From Albidovulum denitrificans (lineage in GTDB: Bacteria > Pseudomonadota > Alphaproteobacteria > Rhodobacterales > Rhodobacteraceae), in the NCBI RefSeq assembly GCF_002973535.1, contig NZ_PVEP01000009.1, positions 89,221-153,220 on the forward strand: a stretch of DNA of 64,000 nt. Reading direction: 5' to 3'. Positions 27,211 through 37,656 of this stretch are shown one piece after another; the stretch's first letter is position 1; every line of letters starts with the position of its first letter. Under the pieces are notes generated by a model, which was not told where the DNA came from, did no database searches, and was given only the letters and a program-made list of their open reading frames with translations. The position numbers were made by a program, and so were the translations under genes.

Positions 27211-28710
27211 ATGCTCGATCAGACCCTGACCCTGCCGGAAGATCCCGAGGAGTTGCGCAGCTTCACAGCGCGGCTCCTGGCCGAGGTCAAGGCGCAGGCG
27301 ATCCTGATCGAGAAGCTGCGGCACCAGTTGGCAGGCCATCGGGCGCACCGGTTCGGGGCCTCGTCCGAGACGGCGGAACAGCTGCAACTGGCCCTCGAGA
27401 CCAGCGAGATCGCCGCCGCCGCGATGACCGCACGGATGAAGCTGCCGGACATCGAGGAGAATGACAAACCCAAGCGCCGCCCGATCCCGGATCATATCCC
27501 GAGGATGGAAGTCGAGCTGACGCCCGGCTCGGACGCCTGTGCCGAGTGCGGCGGCCGCCTGCGTCGGATCGGCGAAGACGTCACCGAAGAACTCGAGTAT
27601 GTCCCCGGCCGCTTCATCGTGAACCGGATCGTCCGCCCCCGGCTGACCTGCGCCTGCTGCGAACGCTTCGTCCAGGCGCCGCTTCCGTCGCGCCCCATCG
27701 AGCGCGGCCGCCCAGGGCCAGGCCTGCTGGCCCATGTCCTGGTCAGCAAATATGCCGATCACCTGCCGCTCTACCGCCAGAGCCAGATCTTCGACCGCGA
27801 AGGTCTCGACCTCGACAGATCGACCCTGGCCGATTGGGTGGGCAAATCCATGGCCCTGCTGGAACCCCTCGCAGATGCCATCGGCCGCCATGTTCTGTCG
27901 GCCGAGGCGATCTTCGCCGACGACACGCCCGTGAGCATGCTTGCCCCCGGCACCGGCAAGACCCAGACGGCACGGCTCTGGACCTATGCCCGCGACGAAC
28001 GCCCCTGGGGTGGCACTGCACCGCCAGCAGCTTGGTATAGGTTCTCCGGCGACCGCAAGGGACAGCACCCCAAGGATCACCTCGCCCGATACCGTGGCTG
28101 GATGCACGCCGACGGCTATGCCGGGTTCGAGGATCTCTATCGGACCGGAGCGATCCGCGAGGTCGCCTGCATGGCCCATGTCAGGCGAAAGTTCGTCGAC
28201 ATCCACAGGTCGCAGGGTTCCCCGATCGCCGAAGAGGCCATCGGCAGGATCGCGCAACTCTACGCCGTCGAGAAAGAGGCCAGAGGTTCGCCACCGGATG
28301 TCCGGGTCGAACTTCGCAAGGCACATGCGGCCCCGGTCTTCGACAACCTGGAGGTCTGGCTGGCCCTGCAACTCACCACGATCTCTGGCAAATCCCCGCT
28401 CGCGACCGCCATCCGATATGCCCTGACCCGCATGGAGCGCCTGCGCCCCTATCTTGACCACGGCATTCTCGAACTCGACAACAACGCCGCCGAACGCGGC
28501 ATGCGCGCCATCGCCCTCGGCCGAAAGAACTACCTCTTCGTCGGCTCGGAAGCGGGCGGCAAGGCCGCCGCCATCGCATACACCCTGATCGAAACGGCCA
28601 AGCTCAACGCCATCGATCCCAATGCCTGGCTCGCCGACACCCTGGCCCGTATCCCTGATTACAAGATCACAAAGGTCGATGACCTGCTGCCTTGGAAATG
28701 GCTCGGGTAG
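27211..28710 (+). CDS. tnpC: IS66 transposase TnpC
   Basis: A 499-residue IS66 transposase. An N-terminal leucine-zipper-like region (residues 10-60) leads to HRAHRFGASSETAEQLQLAL. A zinc-binding segment CAECGGRLRRIG...CACC follows near residues 110-150. The DDE core includes IFADDTPVSML, MHADGYAGFEDLY and, near the end, LELDNNAAERGMRAIALGRK. It is full length and open. In this copy tnpB upstream is broken by IS3, so transposition of this IS66 would need TnpB from elsewhere. Confidence 0.95.
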   Translation: MLDQTLTLPEDPEELRSFTARLLAEVKAQAILIEKLRHQLAGHRAHRFGASSETAEQLQLALETSEIAAAAMTARMKLPDIEENDKPKRRPIPDHIPRMEVELTPGSDACAECGGRLRRIGEDVTEELEYVPGRFIVNRIVRPRLTCACCERFVQAPLPSRPIERGRPGPGLLAHVLVSKYADHLPLYRQSQIFDREGLDLDRSTLADWVGKSMALLEPLADAIGRHVLSAEAIFADDTPVSMLAPGTGKTQTARLWTYARDERPWGGTAPPAAWYRFSGDRKGQHPKDHLARYRGWMHADGYAGFEDLYRTGAIREVACMAHVRRKFVDIHRSQGSPIAEEAIGRIAQLYAVEKEARGSPPDVRVELRKAHAAPVFDNLEVWLALQLTTISGKSPLATAIRYALTRMERLRPYLDHGILELDNNAAERGMRAIALGRKNYLFVGSEAGGKAAAIAYTLIETAKLNAIDPNAWLADTLARIPDYKITKVDDLLPWKWLG

Positions 28711-28730
28711 CGGTCAGGCCGGACGCTTAC

Positions 28731-28738
28731 GTTACGAG
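28731..28738. repeat. 8-bp target duplication, right copy (IS66)
   Basis: GTTACGAG, the partner of 25131-25138. Reading from the left copy straight into 28739 restores the ISL3 transposase frame (ERGYE followed by GSLSNLQRL). Confidence 0.95.
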
Positions 28739-29266
28739 GGCAGCCTGTCAAACTTGCAGCGGCTCTTGGCCGGATGGCGCAGAGCCGAAAAACAGGAACA
28801 GGAGGGACCCATCAAGGAAGATCAGATCCTTGCACCGGTCCGGGACCCGGAAACCGGGCACGCGATTTCCCCGGTTATAGCGGCCGCACTCTGCATCAAA
28901 CCAAGAGGAAAGTTCACCTTGGAACAGGCGAGAAAAGTCGAAGTTCTCAAGGAAGGCTCGCCTGCCTTCACAACAATGCGGCGCCTCGCCATGCGTTTCA
29001 ATGGCATCTTGCGTGGTCGAAAAGCAGACCCGCTGCCCGCCTGGATCGACGATGCGATCGAAACGGACCTGGCGCCCATCGTGCGGTTCGCCCGAACCTT
29101 GAACAGAGACATTGATGCGGTCAGGAATGCGATCGAAATGGAGTGGAGCAATGGTCAAGCCGAAGGCCAGATCAACCGATTGAAGACCTTGAAGCGCGCG
29201 ATGTATGGGCGGGCCGGCCCGAACTTGCTCAGGGCCCGAATGCTTCCTCTGCACCACACAAATTGA
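28739..29266 (+). pseudogene. ISL3-family transposase, 3' part
   Basis: The last 175 codons, with the final DDE-domain segment MEWSNGQAEGQINRLKTLKR that carries the catalytic Glu, and the typical end MYGRAGPNLLRARML. No frameshift or stop is seen in either half, so loss of the IS66 would restore a working gene. Confidence 0.9.
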
Positions 29267-29278
29267 GGATGACCCGAT

Positions 29279-29383
29279 TTAAAGGCAACGCGACAATAGC
29301 AAAGCTGCCCCGAACACGGCGCTTAGGAGAACCGGCCGAAGGGAAGCATTCGAAGGCGAAACGGCAAGAGTCGATGTGGTCAT
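29279..29383 (-). pseudogene. CbtB-like cobalt-transport subunit, truncated
   Basis: A 34-codon frame starting MTTSTLAVSPSNASLRPVLL and entering one hydrophobic helix before a stop at 29279, just short of the ISL3 end. GGAG precedes the start at good distance. It lies directly downstream of the cobalamin riboswitch. CbtB proteins are small, start much like this, have one membrane helix and a C-terminal histidine motif; here that motif is missing. CbtAB is a known target of B12 riboswitches, which supports the call. It rests on a short stretch, and another small membrane protein cannot be excluded. Confidence 0.45.
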
Positions 29384-29423
29384 GCAACAGGTCTCCGCCC
29401 GTCACACCCGACGGGAATGGGTT

Positions 29424-29625
29424 TCATCGAAGTCTGGCCGGTCTCCTGGCTCGCGGATCAGCACGGCCCTTCGCCTTCCCGGGCAGTCGCCCAGTGGCTT
29501 GATGAAGGGCCGCTACCGCATACAGTCGCGGGGGCGGCTGAGGCTTCGGGCGCCGCAACTGGGTCCGCCCTTCCCCATTCCCGATTGAGTTCCAGGGCTC
29601 TGCACCCCTTGAACACCAAACGCTG
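29424..29625 (-). promoter_or_regulatory. Cobalamin (B12) riboswitch
   Basis: Read on the minus strand, the conserved blocks occur in the right order: AATCGGGAA, then GCCGCCCCCGCGACTGTATG, then GCCACTGGG...CCCGGGAAGGC, and finally the B12-box GAGCCAGGAGACCGGCC (about 29436-29452). The spacing is as expected for the class. It points towards the truncated CbtB-like frame and the ISL3 element, so it now controls nothing intact in this window. B12 riboswitches switch off uptake or synthesis genes when adenosylcobalamin binds. Confidence 0.9.
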
Positions 29626-29660
29626 ATAGGCACGCGCCGATCCTGTCCGAAGTCAACTGA
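29626..29660. other. Short gap between riboswitch and cueR end
   Basis: Must contain, or lie beside, the promoter of the riboswitch transcript; no clear hexamers were picked out. Confidence 0.3.
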
Positions 29661-30122
29661 CTACCGGATGGGCGAAAGCTGCATCGGTCCGCCCTTGGAG
29701 CCGTGCTGCCCCGTCCCATTAAGTCCATGCTCCACTCCTTGTCCGAGATCCGCAAGGATCGGACAGTCGGGCCGGTGGTCGCCGCAGCAGGCGTCCGCCA
29801 GGTGGCGCAGCGTGTCGATCATGGCCTGCATCTCGCGCACTTTGCGTTCGAGGCCGTCGATCTGCTCCGTCGCCAGACGCTTCACGTCCGCGCTCTGGCG
29901 GGTGCGGTCGCGCCAAAGAGCGAGCAGTTCCTCGATCTTCTCGACGGGAAAGCCCAGGTCGCGGGACCGGCGGATGAAGCGCAGCATCTGCACTTCGGTT
30001 GGAGCGTAGACCCGATAGCCCGACTCGGTCCGTCCTGCTGCCGGGATCAGGCCAATGGATTCGTAGTAGCGGATCATCTTGGCGGACACGCCCGAGGCCT
30101 TTGCGGCTTCACCGATGTTCAT
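29661..30122 (-). CDS. cueR: CueR-type copper-responsive MerR regulator
   Basis: A 153-residue MerR-family activator. The winged-helix domain starts NIGEAAKASGVSAKMIRYYE, followed by a dimerisation helix. Cys112 and Cys120 stand where E. coli CueR binds Cu(I), with CCGDHRPDC between them. The C-terminal tail after residue 125 is longer than usual and rich in glycine and histidine. It follows copA by 12 bases on the same strand and should be co-expressed with it. Two promoters with the 19-bp spacers that MerR proteins need lie at 32646-32676 and 32714-32744, its evident targets. Confidence 0.9.
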   Translation of the reverse strand: MNIGEAAKASGVSAKMIRYYESIGLIPAAGRTESGYRVYAPTEVQMLRFIRRSRDLGFPVEKIEELLALWRDRTRQSADVKRLATEQIDGLERKVREMQAMIDTLRHLADACCGDHRPDCPILADLGQGVEHGLNGTGQHGSKGGPMQLSPIR

Positions 30123-30134
30123 GACAGGTCTCCC

Positions 30135-32612
<2,478 letters not shown>

Positions 32613-32645
32613 TGCGGGACTCCTTTCAAGGTGCTTCCGCAAACG

Positions 32646-32676
32646 GAGATAGGGCTTCCCATCATGGGAAGGTCAA
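32646..32676 (-). promoter_or_regulatory. CueR-controlled promoter of copA-cueR
   Basis: On the minus strand: -35 TTGACC, spacer TTCCCATGATGGGAAGCCC (19 bp) holding a near-perfect dyad, -10 TATCTC. A 19-bp spacer is the hallmark of MerR-type activation, in which the regulator twists the DNA to bring the two boxes into phase. Confidence 0.88.
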
Positions 32677-32713
32677 GGGGTAACTTCAATTTTCACCTCA
32701 CGGCTTTGTGGGG

Positions 32714-32744
32714 TTGACCTTACAACCGTGGGAAGCCCTATCTG
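32714..32744 (+). promoter_or_regulatory. CueR-controlled promoter of copZ-DUF305-copB
   Basis: TTGACC, spacer TTACAACCGTGGGAAGCCC (19 bp), TATCTG. The right half (GTGGGAAGCCCTATCT) repeats the copA promoter almost exactly, while the left dyad arm is less conserved, so CueR may bind here more weakly. Confidence 0.85.
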
Positions 32745-32779
32745 ATGGCGCATGAGGCAAAACGCTGAAGGAGGCACTC

Positions 32780-32968
32780 ATGCAGTTCCATATCGAGAAC
32801 ATGACCTGCGGCGGCTGCGTGCGCAGCGTGACCAAGGCCATCCAGTCGGTCGATCCGGCGGCGGAGGTCAGCGCGGACCCCGGAACCCACAAGGTCGACG
32901 TCAAGTCTGTGGCCCCCCGTGAGCGGCTGACAGCGGCGCTGACCGAGGTCGGCTACGCGCCCGCCTGA
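32780..32968 (+). CDS. copZ: Copper chaperone CopZ-like
   Basis: A 62-residue heavy-metal-associated domain with the Cu(I) site MTCGGC (Cys10 and Cys13). It would carry copper in the cytoplasm and hand it to the ATPases or to CueR. Length and fold match the family. It is the first gene behind the plus-strand CueR promoter, with GGAGG a few bases ahead of the start. Confidence 0.92.
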   Translation: MQFHIENMTCGGCVRSVTKAIQSVDPAAEVSADPGTHKVDVKSVAPRERLTAALTEVGYAPA

Positions 32969-33005
32969 AGCACAGACTTTCCACAACAGAGAAAAGGAAA
33001 CGACC

Positions 33006-33431
33006 ATGAAGAAGATCGCAATCGGTGCTGTTCTCGCCGCGATGGTGGCAGGCGGAACTTACGTGTATGCCCAGTCGGACGGCATGGCGGGGATGGACCA
33101 CTCGGGCATGAACATGGGGGGCGATGGCATGGCGATGATGAGCCATGCCACGCTGATCCCGCCGGAACTGGCCAATGATCCGGCAACCGTGGCCTATGCG
33201 GCCGCGATGGACAAGATGATGGCGGACATGATGGTGCCCTATACGGGTGACGTGGATGTCGATTTCGCCGCGGGCATGATCCCGCACCACCAAGCGGCCA
33301 TCGATATGGCGAAGATCCAGCTTGAATTTGGCACGGATCCTGGGATGCGCGAACTGGCCGAGGCGATCATCGCTGCGCAGGAATCCGAGATCGCCACGCT
33401 CAAGGCGTTTCTCGCCTCCAAGGGCATGTAA
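33006..33431 (+). CDS. DUF305 (CopM-like) periplasmic metal-binding protein
   Basis: A 141-residue exported protein. After the signal peptide (AAMVAGGTYVYAQ) there is a Met/His-rich segment GMAGMDHSGMNMGGDGM, then the DUF305 four-helix domain with VDVDFAAGMIPHHQAAIDMA. The HH and Met residues in this stretch are the likely copper ligands. DUF305 proteins such as CopM bind periplasmic copper. It lies between copZ and copB in the CueR-controlled operon, which supports the role. Confidence 0.9.
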   Translation: MKKIAIGAVLAAMVAGGTYVYAQSDGMAGMDHSGMNMGGDGMAMMSHATLIPPELANDPATVAYAAAMDKMMADMMVPYTGDVDVDFAAGMIPHHQAAIDMAKIQLEFGTDPGMRELAEAIIAAQESEIATLKAFLASKGM

Positions 33432-33511
33432 GCCCGGGATGATGACCTTGGGCGGCGCGGTCGGGATTGGCCGCGCCCCCTGCAAATCCGGGACGCAGGG
33501 AGTTCGGTTCC

Positions 33512-35644
33512 ATGACCAACAACGCGCAGAAACCGGACACCCCGCCGCCGATGGCCGGAATGGACCATGCCGCAATGGGGCATGGTGCAAAGTCCTCAAT
33601 TGATCACGCTGCGATGGGCCTTGGCGCGAAATCCGTCGATCATGCTGCGATGGGGCATGCGCCGCAGGGCGGTGGTGCCCACGCAGGCCACGGCGACATG
33701 GTGGCCGATTTCCGCCGCCGGTTCTGGGTCTGCCTCGTCCTTACCATCCCGGTCCTGGTCCTGTCGCCAATGGTGCGCGATTTCCTTGGGCAAGGGATGG
33801 CCCCGCTGTTCGCCGCCGAGGAATGGGTGGCCCTGGCCCTGTCCTCGATCATTTATTTCTGGGGCGGCTGGCCCTTCCTGACCGGCGCGCTTCCCGAAGT
33901 TCGCAGCGGCCGTCCGGGGATGATGACGCTGGTCGCGCTGGCGATTTCCACCGCCTATTTTTACTCCGCCGCCGTCACCCTTGGCCTTCCGGGGGGCGAA
34001 CCGTTCTACTGGGAACTCGCCACGCTGGTGACCATCATGTTGCTGGGTCACTGGCTGGAAATGCGCTCGGTCCTCGGCGCCTCGCGGGCGCTGGAGGAAC
34101 TGGTGCGCCTCCTGCCCGATACGGCGCTACGCGTCAAAGCGGATGGCGGGACGGAAGAGGTGCCCGTTGCGGCTCTGGTCGCAGGCGACCGCGTAGTGAT
34201 CCGCCCCGGCGCAAAGGTGCCGGTCGATGGCACGATCACCGAAGGAACCTCTTCGTTCAACGAGGCCATGCTGACCGGCGAGTCGAAGCCGGTCAACCGG
34301 ACCACGGGCGAGACAGTGATCGGCGGGGCGGTCAACGGCGAGGGTGCGGTCACCATCGAGGTGAAGGCGACGGGCGAGGCCACATATCTGTCGCAGGTCA
34401 TCGCCATGGTGAAGGCCGCGCAGAACAGCCGGTCGCGGACTCAAGACCTTGCCACACGCGCGGCGACAGTCTTGACCTGGGTCGCAATCACCGTGGGCCT
34501 CGGGTCGTTCGCGTATTGGGTTTGGGCAGGCGAAAGCGTCACCTTCGCGCTGGAGCGGATGGTAACGGTGATGGTCATCGCCTGCCCCCATGCGCTTGGC
34601 CTTGCGGTGCCCTTGGTCGTGGCAGTGTCAACCTCGCTCGCGGCCAAGAACGGCCTGCTAATCCGCGACCGTGCCGCCTTCGAGCGGGCACGAGACCTGA
34701 ACGCAGTCGTCTTTGACAAGACGGGAACGCTGACCGAGGGAAGGTTCGGCGTCAGCGATATCGTCATGCTTGAGGGTGGCGACGAGGCTGCGGCGCTGCG
34801 CATGGCAGCCTCGGTCGAAAGCCAGTCGCAGCATCCGATTGCGCAGGGGATCGTGGCGGCTGCAACGGGCAAGGGAATCGCCTTCCCGGCACCGGAGGGG
34901 TTGCAGAGCATCACCGGCGCGGGCGTGACCGCGAGGGTGGACGGGCAGGAGGTGGCCATCGTCAGCCCCGGCCACCTGCGCCGACAGAACACGCCCGTCA
35001 CTGATCCGCGCCTTGCGGCATTGGAAGAGGCAGGCAAGACGGTGGTCGTTCTGGTCAAGGACGGCAAGCCGCATGCGCTTTTCGCGCTGGCGGACATCGT
35101 TCGGGCGGAATCGCGCGACGTGGTTGCCCGGCTCAGGGCCCGCGGTGTGCAGTCGATCATGATGACGGGCGATGCCGAGGGTGTTGCAAAGTCGGTCGCA
35201 AAGGAGCTGGGCCTCGACGAATACTTCGCCCAGGTGCTGCCGGACCAGAAGGCGGCCAAGGTGCGGGAACTGCGGGCGCGCGGGTTGAAGGTCGCGATGG
35301 TCGGCGACGGGGTCAACGACGCCCCGGCGCTGGTCGAGGCTGATCTCGGCATCGCCATCGGCGCAGGCACGGATGTGGCGGTGGAATCGGCCGACGTCGT
35401 GCTCGTCCGCTCCGACCCGCGCGATGTCGAGGCAATCCTCGGCCTGTCGCGCGCAACCTATTCCAAAATGGTGCAGAACCTGATCTGGGCCACGGGATAC
35501 AACGCCTTTGCCATCCCGATGGCGGCGGGGATCACCTTCGGGACCGGGTTCATGATGACCCCGGCAGTCGGGGCGGTGTTCATGTCGGCCTCGACCATCA
35601 TCGTCGCGATCAACGCCCAGCTTTTGCGGCGCTACCAGGGCTGA
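33512..35644 (+). CDS. copB: CopB-type P1B ATPase (CPH class)
   Basis: A 710-residue copper pump of the CopB class. It lacks the GMTCxxC domains; instead the N-terminus is a His/Met-rich tail with repeats such as GMDHAAMGHG (residues 16-65). The membrane site is CPH (in ACPHALGLAVP) rather than CPC, and DKTGTLTEG and GDGVNDAPAL are intact. CPH pumps are usually assigned to Cu(II) or Cu(I) export with lower affinity. The start at 33512 opens the His/Met tail; the in-frame upstream codons look like intergenic DNA. It is third in the copZ operon. Confidence 0.93.
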   Translation: MTNNAQKPDTPPPMAGMDHAAMGHGAKSSIDHAAMGLGAKSVDHAAMGHAPQGGGAHAGHGDMVADFRRRFWVCLVLTIPVLVLSPMVRDFLGQGMAPLFAAEEWVALALSSIIYFWGGWPFLTGALPEVRSGRPGMMTLVALAISTAYFYSAAVTLGLPGGEPFYWELATLVTIMLLGHWLEMRSVLGASRALEELVRLLPDTALRVKADGGTEEVPVAALVAGDRVVIRPGAKVPVDGTITEGTSSFNEAMLTGESKPVNRTTGETVIGGAVNGEGAVTIEVKATGEATYLSQVIAMVKAAQNSRSRTQDLATRAATVLTWVAITVGLGSFAYWVWAGESVTFALERMVTVMVIACPHALGLAVPLVVAVSTSLAAKNGLLIRDRAAFERARDLNAVVFDKTGTLTEGRFGVSDIVMLEGGDEAAALRMAASVESQSQHPIAQGIVAAATGKGIAFPAPEGLQSITGAGVTARVDGQEVAIVSPGHLRRQNTPVTDPRLAALEEAGKTVVVLVKDGKPHALFALADIVRAESRDVVARLRARGVQSIMMTGDAEGVAKSVAKELGLDEYFAQVLPDQKAAKVRELRARGLKVAMVGDGVNDAPALVEADLGIAIGAGTDVAVESADVVLVRSDPRDVEAILGLSRATYSKMVQNLIWATGYNAFAIPMAAGITFGTGFMMTPAVGAVFMSASTIIVAINAQLLRRYQG

Positions 35645-35649
35645 CGCGC

Positions 35650-36237
35650 TTATCCCATACCATGCAGCCCATGCAGGCTGCCGGTCATCAGAACTGGAAG
35701 CAGGACCGGCGCGGCGACGACAAGGACCAGCAGACGCTCCCGCCATCGCGCCAGCCGCCAACACAGGAAGGCGGCCAGCGTCACGACCAAGGCGACCTCG
35801 AACAACCCGAAAACATTGCCGTAGAACCGCGCGTCCCAATAGCTGACCGGACTGCGGAACACCCAGTCCGAGACGGGCCAGAATTGGCGGCGGGCGTCAT
35901 CGTGATGGGTCAGGAAATCCGCAAGGGCATGCAGGAGACCGGCACCCGCAAAGGCGCGCAGGATGATCTGTCTGCGCCAGACAGCCAACCCGAGCAGCCC
36001 TCCCCAGAAAAAGAAGCTGTGGTCAATCGCAAAGACCGACTGCCAGGTCTCTGAGAAGAAAAGCGTGCTGAAGACCTCATGTTCTGGCACGCCAACAACC
36101 CGGGTCGCCCAGAGCACCATCGCAAACATCGGCAGGTCCGGGGCTAGCCCTCCTGCGAGCGCTGCGATCAAGGTTGCCGGTGCTAGTGGCCGCGTGCAGA
36201 CGGCAGCCCCGATCAGCATGTGCGACGGCGTGTTCAT
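35650..36237 (-). CDS. YdjM-like membrane protein (often labelled metal-dependent hydrolase)
   Basis: A 195-residue integral membrane protein starting NTPSHMLIGAAV and containing APDLPMF, IDHSFFFWGG and LLHALADFLTHHDDARR. These His and Asp residues mark the YdjM/YfhO-like PF04307 family, whose activity is not well defined. The start at 36237 has TGAGG just upstream. It is the last gene on the minus strand after the broken dsbA-like gene and converges with copB. Confidence 0.65.
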   Translation of the reverse strand: MNTPSHMLIGAAVCTRPLAPATLIAALAGGLAPDLPMFAMVLWATRVVGVPEHEVFSTLFFSETWQSVFAIDHSFFFWGGLLGLAVWRRQIILRAFAGAGLLHALADFLTHHDDARRQFWPVSDWVFRSPVSYWDARFYGNVFGLFEVALVVTLAAFLCWRLARWRERLLVLVVAAPVLLPVLMTGSLHGLHGMG

Positions 36238-36241
36238 GACC

Positions 36242-37059
36242 TCAGCAGACCGGGTCCGGCATGGATGCTTCGTCCTCTGCAATCCGGCGCAGCAGCGCAT
36301 AGGGGATCGCGCCGTTCAGGACGGTCCGTCCCACCACCAAGCCCGGTGTTGTCACCAAGTTTATTCGTCGTCTGCTCTGCAAAGTAGAACTGTCGTTTGG
36401 AGTTGTCGGAGCAGGACCGGGCAGGACGGAGACCCCCGATATCGCAGGCCTGACCGGTCCTGCGGTCAGGCTCATTCGGCCGCGTGAGCTGCCGCTTCGG
36501 CCGCGCGTCGGTCGGCACGTTTCTCGGCCCAGCCCTTGGGGCCGGGGGGCTTGCGTCCGGTGGGGGTGTAGCGGGTTCGCTGCTTGCCTTGCCGTGCAGC
36601 CGCGACCGAAGCGCGCGCGGCAAGCTCGGAGGGAGGTCCGAAGATGGGGAGTTCATGTTGGACAAGGCGGAAGGAGGCAGGAAATTCGGCCAGCAATGTG
36701 TCGAGGTCCCGCTCCAGCGCCCGGCAGTAGGGGCAGCGGAACTCGCTGAAATAGGCAATCGGCACGACTCCCGGTGTCCCGTCGGTGCCAAAGAGGGCAG
36801 GGCAGGGGTCGACCCGCACAACTTCAGCACGCGCGAGGCGCTGGTCTGCATCTTCTGACGGCGGATCGAGGCCAATGAATGCCGGCGTTGCTCCGGACGT
36901 TTGGCCACTCCCTTCATGGCGGCGAAACGGCGGCAGATCCGCAATGTCGGCATAGCGCGGCCCTCGGCCCGGGAGCCGGTCCCAGGGAAGGGCACGCAGA
37001 CCATAGATAAGGGCAACGATCCCGCCGAAGACAAGAAAGTCGCGGCGTCTCACGTTCAC
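36242..37059 (-). pseudogene. DsbA-like thioredoxin gene with its middle replaced
   Basis: The 5' part (37059 to about 36583) encodes a membrane anchor, then YFSEFRCPYCRALERDLDTL with a CPYC redox site, and reaches ASVAAARQGK, the normal DsbA-like order. There the family resemblance stops: an unrelated basic tail follows and the frame ends at 36472. The expected DsbA end appears later in another frame, about 36366-36242 (VTTPGLVVGRTVLNGAIPYA, with its cis-Pro TP). About 60 expected residues between the two are missing, and roughly 216 bp of foreign sequence stand in their place. A GTG start overlaps the upstream transpeptidase stop. A truncated anchored protein may still be made, but without the second half of the fold. 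Confidence 0.72.
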
Positions 37060-37619
37060 ACCACAGTCACCGGTGTTCCAACCGGCACCTGTTCGTAGAG
37101 CTGGATCACATGCTCGTTTAGCATCCGGATACAACCGTTCAACACGGACTGGCCGATGGACCACGGCTCGGTCGTGCCATGGATACGGTAGTAGGTATCG
37201 CGCCCTTCCCGGTAAAGGTAGAGCGCGCGCGCCCCAAGGGGGTTGTTCGGCCCGCCTGGGACACCATCGGCGAACTGGGCATAACGGTCAGGATTGCGGC
37301 GGATCATGTCGTTCGTCGGACGCCAAGCAGGCCATTCGGCCTTGCGCTCGATGATCGCGGACCCCCTGAAGGCAAGTCCGGCCTTGCCGACACCGACTCC
37401 GTAACGGATCGCACGCTCGGTGTCGAAGACATGGTAGAGAAAGAAGCTTCGCGGGAACACGAGGATCTGTCCGGGCGCGTGCTGCTCGCGGACGCGCACC
37501 TCGCGCGGCTGGAACTCGTCGGCCAGCACGAATGGCTCTGCGGTATGGGCCCGAAGGATGGTGGGCGAGGACAGCGCTGCAAGTGCGGCCCCGCCAATGA
37601 GGAAGCGTCGGGAAATCAT
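37056..37619 (-). CDS. L,D-transpeptidase (first of three)
   Basis: A 187-residue YkuD-domain enzyme that forms 3-3 peptidoglycan cross-links or attaches proteins to the wall. The catalytic region reads YYRIHGTTEPWSIG, then SVLNGCIRML, giving the essential His and Cys. A twin-arginine signal (SRRFLIGGAALAAL) is at the N-terminus, so export through Tat is likely. It lies in a minus-strand operon between a small Cys/His protein and the broken dsbA-like gene. The catalytic box has Asn where Ser is common (LNGC). Confidence 0.9.
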   Translation of the reverse strand: MISRRFLIGGAALAALSSPTILRAHTAEPFVLADEFQPREVRVREQHAPGQILVFPRSFFLYHVFDTERAIRYGVGVGKAGLAFRGSAIIERKAEWPAWRPTNDMIRRNPDRYAQFADGVPGGPNNPLGARALYLYREGRDTYYRIHGTTEPWSIGQSVLNGCIRMLNEHVIQLYEQVPVGTPVTVV

Positions 37620-37656
37620 GCTGTCTCCTGAGAGGAACGAGAAGGATCGGGTTCGT

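Larger units (their letters stand above)
25139..28730 (+). mobile_element. IS66-family element, itself split by an IS3
   Basis: Starts GTAAGCGTCCGG and ends CCGGACGCTTAC, within longer imperfect inverted repeats. It holds tnpA, tnpB (split) and tnpC in order. Without the nested IS3 and one copy of its 4-bp duplication it is about 2.37 kb, the normal size. Flanked by the 8-bp duplication GTTACGAG. Confidence 0.94.
23985..29275 (+). mobile_element. ISL3-family element, split by a nested IS66
   Basis: Perfect 21-bp inverted repeats at 23985-24005 and 29255-29275 mark the ends. Removing the nested IS66 and one copy of its 8-bp duplication leaves about 1.69 kb, normal for ISL3. Its transposase gene (24047-25138 plus 28739-29266) then reads in one frame for 539 codons. 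The 8 bases outside the left end (CATCGCCG) and right end (GATTTAAA) do not match, so the element no longer sits in its original target or the flanks have been rearranged. Confidence 0.93.

Noticed and set aside
23985..29275. Composite transposon carrying cargo
   Set aside because: All content is explained by three nested insertion sequences; there is no passenger gene.
29424..30122. Riboswitch control of cueR
   Set aside because: The riboswitch reads leftwards, away from the end of cueR, and lies downstream of it, so it cannot regulate it in cis.
36472..37059. Intact DsbA-like protein
   Set aside because: It lacks the cis-Pro half of the fold, which is found out of frame at 36242-36366.
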